Shown: positions 24,688 through 32,575 of the stretch, one piece after another
Layout: each line of letters starts with the position of its first letter
How positions within the stretch are numbered: the first letter of the stretch is position 1
Assembly: GCF_001998865.1 (NCBI RefSeq)
Contig: NZ_CP019607.1
Location: 2,604,001-2,668,000, forward strand
Direction of reading: 5' to 3'
DNA from: Tessaracoccus flavescens
Lineage (GTDB): Bacteria > Actinomycetota > Actinomycetes > Propionibacteriales > Propionibacteriaceae
Length of the DNA stretch: 64,000 nucleotides
The notes under the pieces: model-generated
What the model saw: only the letters and a program-made list of their open reading frames with translations
Told to the model about the DNA's origin: nothing
The model's database searches: none
Made by a program: the position numbers and the translations under genes

Positions 24688-25185
24688 GTGAGCCAAGCCC
24701 CGAATCCGGCCTCGAAGTTGATGCGGCTGGAGTACCCGCAGCACGTGGCCGAGTTCTCGAGCTACGAGGATGCCCAGGCCGCCGTCGACTACCTCGCCGA
24801 CCAGAAGTTCGCCGTCGAGAACCTGATGATCGTCGGCACCAACCTCAAGCTGCTCGAGCGCGTGACGGGCCGCCGCACCTGGGGCACCGTGCTCGGCGGA
24901 GGCGCCCTCTCCGGGATCAGCTTCGGCCTGTTCGTCGGCCTGATGCTCTACTTCTTCATCGGCCCCAACCTGATCATGCTGCTCGCCGGGCTCGCGCTCG
25001 GTGTTGTCTTCGGGCTGATCTCGGCCGGCCTCGCCTACGCCGTCAGCGGCGGAAAGCGCGACTTCAACTCGACCCGGATGACGGTTGCCACCAGCTACGA
25101 GATCCTCGCTGAACACAAGGTCGTCGGCCAGGCCCGCGACCTGCTCGCGCAGCGCCCGGGCGCGCGGGCGGCGATGTTCGAGTGA
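24688..25185 (+). CDS. General-stress-protein-17M-like membrane protein
   Basis: The 165-residue product starts with a GSP17M/YflT-like domain (VAEFSSYEDAQAAVDYLADQKFAVENLMIVGTNLKLLERV), then two membrane helices (about 68-90 and 96-118, GVVFGLISAGLAYAV) and a return strand RMTVATSYEILAEHKVVGQARDLL. Such proteins are common in actinobacteria; function is unknown. A GTG start with AGGAGG at good spacing. The stop overlaps the next GTG. Confidence 0.82.
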   Translation: MSQAPNPASKLMRLEYPQHVAEFSSYEDAQAAVDYLADQKFAVENLMIVGTNLKLLERVTGRRTWGTVLGGGALSGISFGLFVGLMLYFFIGPNLIMLLAGLALGVVFGLISAGLAYAVSGGKRDFNSTRMTVATSYEILAEHKVVGQARDLLAQRPGARAAMFE

Positions 25186-25787
25186 CCTCCGAGTTCTGGG
25201 ACGACCGGTACACCCATCCCAACTTCATCTTCGGCTACAAGCCGAACGACTTCCTCAAGGCGCAGGCCAGGCTGCTCAAGCCCGGCTCACGCGTGCTGTG
25301 CCTCGGCGACGGCGAGGGCCGCAACGGGGTCTGGCTCGCCGAGCGCGGCCATGACGTCGTCAGCCTCGACTTCTCCCGCGTCGCCCTCGACAAGGCGGAG
25401 GCGCTCGCCGCGGAGCGCGGGGTCGAGATCGAGACGTGGCATGTCGATCTCGCCCAATGGGTGGACCAGAGCGATCCGGAGCGGAAGTGGGACGCGATCG
25501 TGTCGATCTTCGTGCATCTTCCTGCTCCCCTGAGGCGTCGGGTCGCGGAGACGGCCACCCGCCAGTCACGGCCCGGGGCGTCGCTGATTCTTGAGGCGTA
25601 CACGCCCGCGCAGTTGGCGCTCGGCACCGGCGGGCCGAAACTGCCCGAACTGCTGATGAGTCGCGCCGACGTGCTTGAGGACTGGCACGACTGGCGACTC
25701 GACGCCCGCATCCTCGAGCGCCGCATCTTCGAAGGCATGGGACACCAGGGGCTCAGCTCGGTCGTGCAGGCCCTCGGCTTGCTCTGA
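25182..25787 (+). CDS. Class I SAM-dependent methyltransferase, TehB-like
   Basis: The 201-residue product begins FWDDRYTHPNFIFGYKPNDFL, with SAM motif I VLCLGDGEGRNGVWLAERGHDVVSLDFS, then DAIVSIFVHLP and a late LEAYTPAQLALGTGGP. This matches small actinobacterial methyltransferases of the tellurite-resistance/thiopurine type. Substrate unknown. GTGA overlap with the preceding gene, hence one operon. Confidence 0.85.
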   Translation: MTSEFWDDRYTHPNFIFGYKPNDFLKAQARLLKPGSRVLCLGDGEGRNGVWLAERGHDVVSLDFSRVALDKAEALAAERGVEIETWHVDLAQWVDQSDPERKWDAIVSIFVHLPAPLRRRVAETATRQSRPGASLILEAYTPAQLALGTGGPKLPELLMSRADVLEDWHDWRLDARILERRIFEGMGHQGLSSVVQALGLL

Positions 25788-25816
25788 CCCCCTGTCAGCG
25801 GCCAGCGGGGCTCCGG

Positions 25817-25822
25817 TAGGTT
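25817..25822 (+). promoter_or_regulatory. -10 box of alpha/beta hydrolase gene
   Basis: TAGGTT lies 36 nt before the ATG at 25859. GAGGAG sits in the resulting leader. Confidence 0.45.
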
Positions 25823-25858
25823 TGTCAGTGCAGGACCAGTCAGCTGAGGAGTTGTCCC

Positions 25859-26683
25859 ATGGAGTTGCACACCACCGTCTACAACCGCACGACGCCCGCC
25901 GAGCGGGTGCTGCTGGTCGGCCCGAGCCTGGGCGGCAACGCCACCCACCAGTGGACGAAGGTCGCCGCCGAACTGATCCACGATGCGCGCGTCGTCTTCA
26001 TCGACCTGCCGGGCACCGGCCTCGGCGAAGCCTGGGATGACGCCGACGAGCCGACGCTCGACACCGTCGCGGCCGCCGTCGCCGACGTGGCGCGCGGCCT
26101 CAAGCAGGAACTCGGCGAGGGCGTCCCCGTTTACTACGCGGGCCTTTCCATCTCGGGCGCGATCGGACTGCACATCGCCCGCGACTACCCCGAACTCTTC
26201 GCCGGCGTCGTGGTCGTCGCGTCCGCGGCGACCGTCGGCGAACCCGCCCGCTGGCTCGAGCGCGCCGAGCAGGTCGAGGCAACCGGAACCCAGCAGTTGG
26301 TCGAGGAGACCACGAAGCGGTGGTTCACCCCCGCCTTCCGCGCCGAGCAGCCCGATGTGGTCAACATCATCATGGAGGGTCTCTCCGTCTCCGACGACCA
26401 CTCCTACGCCCAGCTGTGCCGGGCGCTGGCCGCGCATGACGTGCGAGCCGACCTGCCCTACATTCAGACGCCCGTCATGATGATCGCAGGCGAGCGCGAT
26501 TCCTCGACCCCCATCGCCAACGTCGAACTGGTGGCCGAGACGGCCCCCCGCGGTGAACTGCACGTCGTCGCCGACGCCGCACATCAGGTCCCGGTCATGC
26601 GTCCCGCGGAGGTCGCGCGACTGATCCGCCAGATGATGGAGCGGCCGCGCTGGAACCGCGTGGTCAGCGAGTCGGGCGACTGA
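25859..26683 (+). CDS. Alpha/beta hydrolase
   Basis: The 274-residue protein has the alpha/beta-hydrolase order: oxyanion strand VLLVGPSLGGNATHQWTKV, FIDLPGTGLGEAW, nucleophile elbow YYAGLSISGAIGLHIA (Ser within GLSIS), acid region MMIAGERDSSTPIANVEL and His in VVADAAHQVPVMRP. It most resembles 3-oxoadipate enol-lactonase-type hydrolases, but no catabolic partner genes lie here. The elbow has Ser where the last Gly of GxSxG is usual. A strong terminator follows. Confidence 0.85.
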   Translation: MELHTTVYNRTTPAERVLLVGPSLGGNATHQWTKVAAELIHDARVVFIDLPGTGLGEAWDDADEPTLDTVAAAVADVARGLKQELGEGVPVYYAGLSISGAIGLHIARDYPELFAGVVVVASAATVGEPARWLERAEQVEATGTQQLVEETTKRWFTPAFRAEQPDVVNIIMEGLSVSDDHSYAQLCRALAAHDVRADLPYIQTPVMMIAGERDSSTPIANVELVAETAPRGELHVVADAAHQVPVMRPAEVARLIRQMMERPRWNRVVSESGD

Positions 26684-26711
26684 AGCGCCACGTCACGGTC
26701 AGGACAGACGA

Positions 26712-26741
26712 AGAGGCCCCCGCTCGGCAGCGGGGGCCTCT
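26712..26741. terminator. Convergent terminator between hydrolase and pepP
   Basis: GAGGCCCCCGCT and AGCGGGGGCCTC form a 12-bp stem (13 with A-T) around CGGC. Confidence 0.85.
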
Positions 26742-26755
26742 CGCGTCTCGGGGGC

Positions 26756-28201
26756 TCAGGACATCAGCTGTGCCATCCACGCCTCGACGTCGTCGGGGTC
26801 GCGGGGGAGCGCCTCGGAGAGGTTGACCGGATCGCCGTCGGTGATCAGGATGTCGTCCTCGATCCGGATGCCGATGCCGCGGTACTCCTCGGGCACAAGC
26901 AGGTCGGTCGACTTGAAGTAGATGCCTGGCTCGACCGTGATCACCATGCCCTCCTTGAGCGTGCCGCCCCGGTAGAGCTCGGCGCGGGCCTGGGCGCAGT
27001 CGTGCACGTCGAGGCCGAGGTGGTGCGAGGTGCCGTGCACCATCCATCGACGGTGGAAGCCGCCGTTGTCGGGATCGAGCGACTCCTCGGCCGTGCCGGG
27101 GAGGATGCCGAGCTCCTCGAAGAACGCGGCGAGCACCGCGATCGCGGCCTTGTGGGGTGCGAGGAAGTCGTTGCCGGCGCGGCAGGCGAGGATGCCTGCG
27201 GTCTGCGCGGCGAGCACCGCCTCGTAGACGCGGCGCTGGGCGGGGGAGAACTTTCCGTTGATCGGCATGGTGCGGGTGATGTCGGCGGTGTAGAGCGAGT
27301 TGACCTCGACGCCTGCGTCCATCAGCAGCAGGTCGCCGTCGGCGATGACCCCGTCGTTGCGGATCCAGTGCAGGGTGTTGGCGTGGTCGCCTCCGGCTGC
27401 GATGGTGTCGTAGCCGACCGCGTTGCCGAGGTGGCGCGCGTTGAGGGCGAAGATGCCCTCCACCCAGCGCTCGCCTCGACCCCGGCGGGAGGCCTCGGGC
27501 AGTTCGCGGACAACCGCCTCGAAGCCCTCCTTCGTGGCCCTGCACGCCAGCTTCAGCTCACCGATCTCGAACTCGTCCTTGGAGAAGCGGGCCTCCGAGG
27601 CGGCGCGGGCGAGGTCGCCGTCGAGATCCACGCTGTGGCCGCCGCGCGCCTCGTCGACAAGAGCGGTGATCTCGGGGTCGGCCTCCCGGATGACCAGCTG
27701 GTTGCTTCCCGCCTCCCTGATCACCTCCGGCAGGTCGAGCACGGTGCGGCAGTCGAGCTGCGTCGCCGCGGACATCTCCTCGAGGGAGTCGCGCTGGCCG
27801 ACCCACATCTCGCCGTAGCGGGCGTCGGCGTAGAACTCACGGTCGGTGCGCGGGGCGCGGGGGCGGAAGAACAGCGTCGCCGTGTCGTCCTTGAGCACGA
27901 GGACGGAGTCGGGCTCCCTGTCCTCGCCCAGGCCGGTGTAGTAGGCGAAGGCGCTGTGGGGACGGAACCGGTAGTCGGTGTCGTTGGAGCGCGTCTTGAG
28001 CGGTCCGGCGGGGATGATCAGGGTTGTGCCTGGGTACAGCTTCGTCAACTCGGCGCGGCGCGCGGCGGCGTACGGTGCCGACGCAAGCCGCTCGGGCAAC
28101 TGGTCGGAGTACGGCTCCCAGTCGCTGACGATGAACGTCTTGAACGCCTCCGAAAATGGGTCTCGGCGGTTCTCGTTACGGTCCTCGGCTGCAGCAGTCA
28201 T
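26756..28201 (-). CDS. pepP: Xaa-Pro aminopeptidase
   Basis: PepP removes an N-terminal residue preceding proline. The 481-residue M24B protein has the N-terminal domain (RRAELTKLYPGTTLIIPAG ... TDYRFRPHSAFAYYTGLGE) and the pita-bread core. The di-metal ligands are visible as Asp in LLMDAGVEVNSLYTADITRT, His in HGTSHHLGLDVHD and Glu in TVEPGIYF and GIGIRIEDDILIT. ATG 28201 lies 7 nt from a TAGAGT box; longer in-frame extensions upstream are ignored. Confidence 0.93.
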   Translation of the reverse strand: MTAAAEDRNENRRDPFSEAFKTFIVSDWEPYSDQLPERLASAPYAAARRAELTKLYPGTTLIIPAGPLKTRSNDTDYRFRPHSAFAYYTGLGEDREPDSVLVLKDDTATLFFRPRAPRTDREFYADARYGEMWVGQRDSLEEMSAATQLDCRTVLDLPEVIREAGSNQLVIREADPEITALVDEARGGHSVDLDGDLARAASEARFSKDEFEIGELKLACRATKEGFEAVVRELPEASRRGRGERWVEGIFALNARHLGNAVGYDTIAAGGDHANTLHWIRNDGVIADGDLLLMDAGVEVNSLYTADITRTMPINGKFSPAQRRVYEAVLAAQTAGILACRAGNDFLAPHKAAIAVLAAFFEELGILPGTAEESLDPDNGGFHRRWMVHGTSHHLGLDVHDCAQARAELYRGGTLKEGMVITVEPGIYFKSTDLLVPEEYRGIGIRIEDDILITDGDPVNLSEALPRDPDDVEAWMAQLMS

Positions 28202-28208
28202 GGCCTCC

Positions 28209-28214
28209 ACTCTA
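28209..28214 (-). promoter_or_regulatory. -10 box of leaderless pepP
   Basis: Minus-strand TAGAGT, then 7 nt, then the ATG at 28201. Confidence 0.6.
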
Positions 28215-28333
28215 CGCGCGGCCGCGTCTGGCCGACGCCGGGCAGGCGACTGCTTCAGGGAGATCCGGGCGCGCTGCTGGTCGGAGCGGCGCTCCAGCCC
28301 GAGCTTGCGCTCGGCGCGGTCGGGGCGCGGCAC

Positions 28334-28339
28334 TAGAGT
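28334..28339 (+). promoter_or_regulatory. -10 box of the TRIC-like gene
   Basis: TAGAGT lies about 105 nt before the GTG at 28445. The leader holds a GAGGAGC ribosome site; no structure was recognised in it. Confidence 0.45.
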
Positions 28340-28444
28340 GTGCCGCGTGCGGCAGGGGCCGCGCGGCGGGGCCTTCCGGCCCGTGGTCGGCTGCGCTTCG
28401 CCCCGACGCCCCGACAGTGACCCACCGACACCCGAGGAGCGAAC

Positions 28445-29158
28445 GTGAGCGAGTCCGCGTTGCTGGGGTTTCTGCAGTGGATCGACCTGATCGGGGTCGT
28501 GTTCAACGCCGTCCTCGGCGCGGTGATCGGCCGCGCGGCGCGGCTCGACGTCGTCGGGCTCGCGGTGCTGGCCATCATGTCCGGGCTCGGCGGAGGCATG
28601 ATCCGCGACGTGCTGCTGCAGTCCGGTCCGCCCATCGCGATCACCGACTGGCGCTACATCACCGCAACCCTTGCGGGCGCGGCTGTCGTGATGGTGGTGC
28701 GCGTGGAGGGTCGGTGGTGGGACCGGATCTATCCGCCCATCGACGCGCTGGCCCTCGGCACCTGGGCCGCCGCAGGCTCCCTGAAGACGCTCGAGGCCGG
28801 GTTCGGCGTGCTCCCGGCGTTGATGCTCGGCACCATCACCGCGGTGGGCGGCGGCTTCGTGCGCGACATCGTGCTGCGCCGCATCCCAGGGGTGCTCGGC
28901 GGCAACACCCTCTACGCAACGGCGGCGCTTGCCGCCTCCATCGTCGCGGTCGGGTTCTGGCACGTCGACCTTACGGCCATCGGTTCGGTGGTCGCGACCG
29001 TCTTCGGTGCGGCGCTCGTTCTGCTCGCCAAGTGGCGGCGGCTCTCGCTCCCCGTGGGGGAGGACGCGATCACCATCGGCGAGGCGGTCGCGCGGGGGCT
29101 CGCGAAGTCGCGGCGCCGGACCGTCCGCCCGAAGGCCGACGACGAGGAGGCCGCGTAG
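28445..29158 (+). CDS. TRIC-type (UPF0126) cation channel family protein
   Basis: The 237-residue membrane protein has two homologous halves, each with the GGGxxRD signature: SGLGGGMIRDVLLQSGPP and AVGGGFVRDIVLRRIPGVLGG. Seven membrane segments are expected. This is the prokaryotic TRIC family, homotrimeric monovalent-cation channels; some relatives are annotated glycine transporters. The basic C-terminal tail (RRRTVRPKADDEEA) is cytosolic or disordered. GTG start. Confidence 0.87.
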   Translation: MSESALLGFLQWIDLIGVVFNAVLGAVIGRAARLDVVGLAVLAIMSGLGGGMIRDVLLQSGPPIAITDWRYITATLAGAAVVMVVRVEGRWWDRIYPPIDALALGTWAAAGSLKTLEAGFGVLPALMLGTITAVGGGFVRDIVLRRIPGVLGGNTLYATAALAASIVAVGFWHVDLTAIGSVVATVFGAALVLLAKWRRLSLPVGEDAITIGEAVARGLAKSRRRTVRPKADDEEAA

Positions 29159-29167
29159 GCGCACGAC

Positions 29168-29207
29168 GACGCCCGCCCGGCGGCTTGAGCCGACCCGGGC
29201 GGGCGTC
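29168..29207. terminator. Convergent terminator between TRIC-like gene and glmS
   Basis: GACGCCCGCCCGG pairs exactly with CCGGGCGGGCGTC. The 14-nt interior can itself form CGGC-TTGA-GCCG, giving a long two-part hairpin. Confidence 0.8.
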
Positions 29208-29238
29208 GATGCGGTGCTGAGGATTCAGCGGAGGGGGA

Positions 29239-31071
29239 TCACTCGACGGTGACCGACTTCGCGAGGTTGCGCGGCTGGTCGACGTCGTGGCCCTTGACCG
29301 TCGCCAGCTCACATGCGAACAGCTGGAGCGGGATGATCGCGGCCATCGGCTGCAGCAGCGTGGAGATCTTCGGCAGCTCGATCAGCGTGTCGGCGACGGC
29401 CGCGGCCTCGTCGTCGTCACCCTCGGCGAGCACGATGGTGCGGGCGCCGCGCGCCTTCACCTCTGCGATGTTGGAGATCACCTTGTCGCGCAGCTGGTCG
29501 CGGCCCTTCGGCGGGACCACGACGAACACCGGAAGGTCCTGGCTGATCAGCGCGATCGGGCCGTGCTTGAGCTCGCCCGCCGCGAAGCCCTCGGCGTGGA
29601 TGTAGGCCAGCTCCTTGAGCTTCAGGGCGCCCTCGAGCGCGCTCGGGTAGCCGACGTGGCGACCGAGGAAGAGCACGGAGGTGGCGTCGACGAGCTCCTT
29701 GGCCAGGTCGAGCACGACCTGCTGCGAGTCGAGCATCTGCTGGATCGCCTCCGGCATCCGCTCGAGTTCGGTGAGCAGCGCGGCGATCTCGTCTCCGTAC
29801 TTCATGCCGCGCACCTGGGCGAGGTACAGGCCGAGCAGGTAGCACGCGACGAGCTGGGTGGTGAAGCCCTTCGTCGAGGCGACGCCGATCTCGGGCCCGG
29901 CGTGAGTGTAGATGACGGCGTCCGACTCGCGCGGGATGGTCGCGCCGTTGGTGTTGCAGATCGCGATCACCTTCGCCTGCTGTTCGCGGGCGTGGCGGAT
30001 CGCCATCAGGGTGTCGGCCGTCTCGCCCGACTGGGAGATCGTCACCACCAGCGTCATCGGGTCGACGATCGGGTCGCGGTAGCGGAACTCGGAGGCCAGC
30101 TCGACCTCGCAGGGGATGCGGGTCCAGTGTTCGATGGCGTACTTGGCCACGAGGCCGGCGTAGAAGGCTGTGCCGCAGGCCACGATGACGATCTTGTTGA
30201 TCCGGCGCAGCAGCTCCGGGCTCATCCGCAGCTCGTCGAGCTGCAGTTCGCCCTTGTCGTTGAGGCGGCCGAGCAGGGTGTCGGCCACGGCCTTCGGCTG
30301 CTCGAAGATCTCCTTGCGCATGTACCAGTCGAAGCCCTGCTTCTGCGCGGCCTCGAGGTCCCAGTCGACGTGGAAGTCCTTCGTCTCCGCAGGCCCGCCG
30401 TCGAAGCTGGTCACGTTCACGCCGTCACGGGTCAGCTCGATGATCTGATCCTGGCCGAGCTCGATCGCGTCGCGGGTGTAGGCGATGAACGCCGCGACGT
30501 CGGAGGCGAGGAAGTACTCGCCCTCACCGACCCCGACCACGAGGGGAGAGTTGCGGCGGGCGGCGACGATCCGGTCCGGGTCGGTCGCGTCGACGGCCAC
30601 GAGCGTGAAGGCACCCTCCAGCTTGGTGACGACCGAGCGCATGGCGGCGACGAGGTCCTTTCCGGCCTCGACCTCCGCGCGGAGCAGGTGGGCCGCGACC
30701 TCCGAGTCGGTCTCGGAGGCGAACTCGACGCCGTCGAGCTCACCGCGGAGCTGGTCGTGGTTCTCGATGATCCCGTTGTGCACGATCGCGACGCGTCCGG
30801 CGACGTGCGGGTGGGAGTTCTGGTCCGTGGGTGCGCCGTGGGTGGCCCAGCGGGTGTGGCCGATGGCAACAGTGGTGTCGGGGAGGGGGCGCTCCGCGAT
30901 CTCACCTTCAAGGTTTGCGATCTTGCCTGCGCGTTTGCGCCATTCGATGGCCCCCTCGCTGGGGATTGCCACCCCCGCGGAGTCATATCCGCGGTACTCA
31001 AGTCGACGCAGGCCGTTCAGCACCACGTCGAGTCCGTCACGTTCTCCGATGTATCCAACGATTCCACACAC
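29239..31071 (-). CDS. glmS: Glutamine-fructose-6-phosphate aminotransferase (isomerizing)
   Basis: GlmS makes glucosamine-6-phosphate for peptidoglycan. The 610-residue protein starts with GTG followed directly by the catalytic Cys (CGIVGYIGERDGLDVVLNGLRRLEYRGYDS), showing the Ntn glutaminase half, with GHTRWATHG and HNGIIENH. Two SIS domains follow (ACGTAFYAGLVAKYAIE, SQSGETADTL; FLGRHVGYPSALEGALKLKELAYIHAEGF), ending PRNLAKSVTVE. The GTG at 31071 is fixed by the Cys2 requirement and by a TACATT box 7 nt upstream. No glmS ribozyme is visible. Confidence 0.97.
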   Translation of the reverse strand: MCGIVGYIGERDGLDVVLNGLRRLEYRGYDSAGVAIPSEGAIEWRKRAGKIANLEGEIAERPLPDTTVAIGHTRWATHGAPTDQNSHPHVAGRVAIVHNGIIENHDQLRGELDGVEFASETDSEVAAHLLRAEVEAGKDLVAAMRSVVTKLEGAFTLVAVDATDPDRIVAARRNSPLVVGVGEGEYFLASDVAAFIAYTRDAIELGQDQIIELTRDGVNVTSFDGGPAETKDFHVDWDLEAAQKQGFDWYMRKEIFEQPKAVADTLLGRLNDKGELQLDELRMSPELLRRINKIVIVACGTAFYAGLVAKYAIEHWTRIPCEVELASEFRYRDPIVDPMTLVVTISQSGETADTLMAIRHAREQQAKVIAICNTNGATIPRESDAVIYTHAGPEIGVASTKGFTTQLVACYLLGLYLAQVRGMKYGDEIAALLTELERMPEAIQQMLDSQQVVLDLAKELVDATSVLFLGRHVGYPSALEGALKLKELAYIHAEGFAAGELKHGPIALISQDLPVFVVVPPKGRDQLRDKVISNIAEVKARGARTIVLAEGDDDEAAAVADTLIELPKISTLLQPMAAIIPLQLFACELATVKGHDVDQPRNLAKSVTVE

Positions 31072-31078
31072 GGCGAGA

Positions 31079-31084
31079 AATGTA
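31079..31084 (-). promoter_or_regulatory. -10 box of leaderless glmS
   Basis: Minus-strand TACATT, then 7 nt, then the GTG at 31071. Confidence 0.6.
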
Positions 31085-31190
31085 CATGATGATTGAGCGC
31101 TTCTTGACATTGGCGCTCCGGGCAGCTGTGAACTTGCGTCGTCGTGGATTCTGTGCGCCACCCCTGCTCAGGCGCGTGGCCCCTCTCCGT

Positions 31191-31196
31191 TAGGCT
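31191..31196 (+). promoter_or_regulatory. Possible -10 box of coaA
   Basis: TAGGCT lies about 33 nt before the coaA GTG, giving a short leader that contains GAAGGAG. A TTGACA at 31104-31109 is too far upstream to pair with it. Confidence 0.4.
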
Positions 31197-31228
31197 TGCG
31201 CAGGTCCACATTGCTAGAAGGAGTGCCG

Positions 31229-32161
31229 GTGTCCGGACCCTACGTCACGCTGCAGCGCCGCGCCTGGGCTGAGCTGTCCGACGCGACCGAGATCGATCTC
31301 GACGAGGAGACGCTCGCAAGGCTCAGAGGCATCGGCGACCCGACCTCCGCGCTCGACATCGAGGAGGTCTACCGACCGCTGTGTCAACTGCTGCACCTCT
31401 ACATGGTCAACACCGGGCGCCTCTACGCGCAGAACAGCAGCTTCCTCAACCTCGACGTGCGCCGCACCCCGTTCGTGATCGGTGTCGCAGGCTCCGTTGC
31501 GGTCGGCAAGTCCACCGTCTCGCGCGTCCTGCAGGAGTTGCTGAGCCGCGCGCCTGGCAACCCGAAGGTCGACCTGATCACCACCGACGGCTTCCTCTAC
31601 CCGAACGCCGAGCTCCAGCGAAGAGGACTGCTCGACCGCAAGGGCTTCCCCGAGTCGTACAACCGACGTGCGCTGCTGCAGTTCGTGATGGACGTGAAGT
31701 CGGGCGAGCCGAAGGTGCTCGCGCCCGTCTACAGCCACATGGTCTACGACATCGTCGCGGATGAGCACATCGAGGTGGAGAGCCCCGACATCCTGATCAT
31801 CGAGGGCCTCAACGTGCTGCAGCCGGCGCGTGTCGAGGCGGACGGACGCTCCGGGCTCGCCGTCAGCGACTTCTTCGACTTCTCCGTCTTCGTCGACGCG
31901 GAGGAGGGCCACATCAAGCAGTGGTTCCTGAACCGCTTCATGGAGCTGCGCCGCACCGCGTTCACCGACGAGCGCAGCTACTTCCGGCTCTACAGCGAGC
32001 TGTCCGACCAGGAGGCGCTGGCGCTCGGCTCCCGGGTGTGGGACACCATCAACGGCCCCAACCTGCGCCAGAACGTCGCACCCACCCGCGAGCGCGCCAC
32101 CGCGATCCTCGTCAAGGGCGAGGACCACATGGTCGACTCGATCCGCATCCGCAAGGTCTGA
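31229..32161 (+). CDS. coaA: Type I pantothenate kinase
   Basis: CoaA phosphorylates pantothenate, the controlled first step of CoA synthesis. The 310-residue protein has the family start GPYVTLQRRAWAELSD, the P-loop GVAGSVAVGKSTVSRVLQ, DLITTDGFLYPNAELQRRGLLDRKGFPESYN, VYSHMVYDIV and IIEGLNVLQ. GTG 31229 is preferred over 31223 since GAAGGAG then lies at a normal distance. It is divergent from glmS. Confidence 0.95.
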   Translation: MSGPYVTLQRRAWAELSDATEIDLDEETLARLRGIGDPTSALDIEEVYRPLCQLLHLYMVNTGRLYAQNSSFLNLDVRRTPFVIGVAGSVAVGKSTVSRVLQELLSRAPGNPKVDLITTDGFLYPNAELQRRGLLDRKGFPESYNRRALLQFVMDVKSGEPKVLAPVYSHMVYDIVADEHIEVESPDILIIEGLNVLQPARVEADGRSGLAVSDFFDFSVFVDAEEGHIKQWFLNRFMELRRTAFTDERSYFRLYSELSDQEALALGSRVWDTINGPNLRQNVAPTRERATAILVKGEDHMVDSIRIRKV

Positions 32162-32212
32162 TCCGAGCACGCACCGTTCCGCGGACTCGCGGCCGGCCCA
32201 CCCGCGAGTCAG

Positions 32213-32218
32213 TAGTGT
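32213..32218 (+). promoter_or_regulatory. -10 box of leaderless acpS
   Basis: TAGTGT lies 6 nt before the ATG at 32225. Confidence 0.6.
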
Positions 32219-32224
32219 GTCGCC

Positions 32225-32575
32225 ATGATCGTTGGCATCGGCACCGACCTGGTCGTCATCGACCGCTTCGAGGAGATGCTCAAGCGTCGTCCGGGGCTGG
32301 CCGAGCGGCTGCTCACCGAGGGCGAGCGGGCCCTCTCGATCGAGTCGCAGGCGGCCCGCTTCTCCGCGAAGGAGGCGCTCGCGAAGGCGCTCGGCTCGCC
32401 GGGCGGGATGAGCTGGCTCGACTGCGAGGTCGTCAAGAGCGACGACGGCGTGCCCTCCTTCGCCACGACCGGCACCGTCGCGGCGAGGATCGCGGCGCTC
32501 AGGATCGGGCGCATCCACCTGAGCATCAGCCACGACGGGGGATACGCGACGACGATGGTGGTGTGTGAGAAATGA
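32225..32575 (+). CDS. acpS: Holo-[acyl-carrier-protein] synthase
   Basis: AcpS moves 4'-phosphopantetheine from CoA to acyl carrier protein. The 116-residue protein shows GIGTDLVVIDRFEEML (Mg-binding Asp) and AARFSAKEALAKALGSP (Glu/Lys site), and ends with SISHDGGYATTMVVCE. Length and motifs are standard. CoaA upstream and nnrD downstream give a CoA/NAD housekeeping cluster. ATGA overlap with nnrD. Confidence 0.94.
   Translation: MIVGIGTDLVVIDRFEEMLKRRPGLAERLLTEGERALSIESQAARFSAKEALAKALGSPGGMSWLDCEVVKSDDGVPSFATTGTVAARIAALRIGRIHLSISHDGGYATTMVVCEK

Noticed and set aside
31104..31109. TTGACA as the coaA -35 box
   Set aside because: No -10 box at 15-19 bp and the coaA start lies 120 bp away.
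31072..31228. glmS ribozyme upstream of glmS
   Set aside because: The glmS start lies 7 nt from a -10 box, leaving no leader for a ribozyme.
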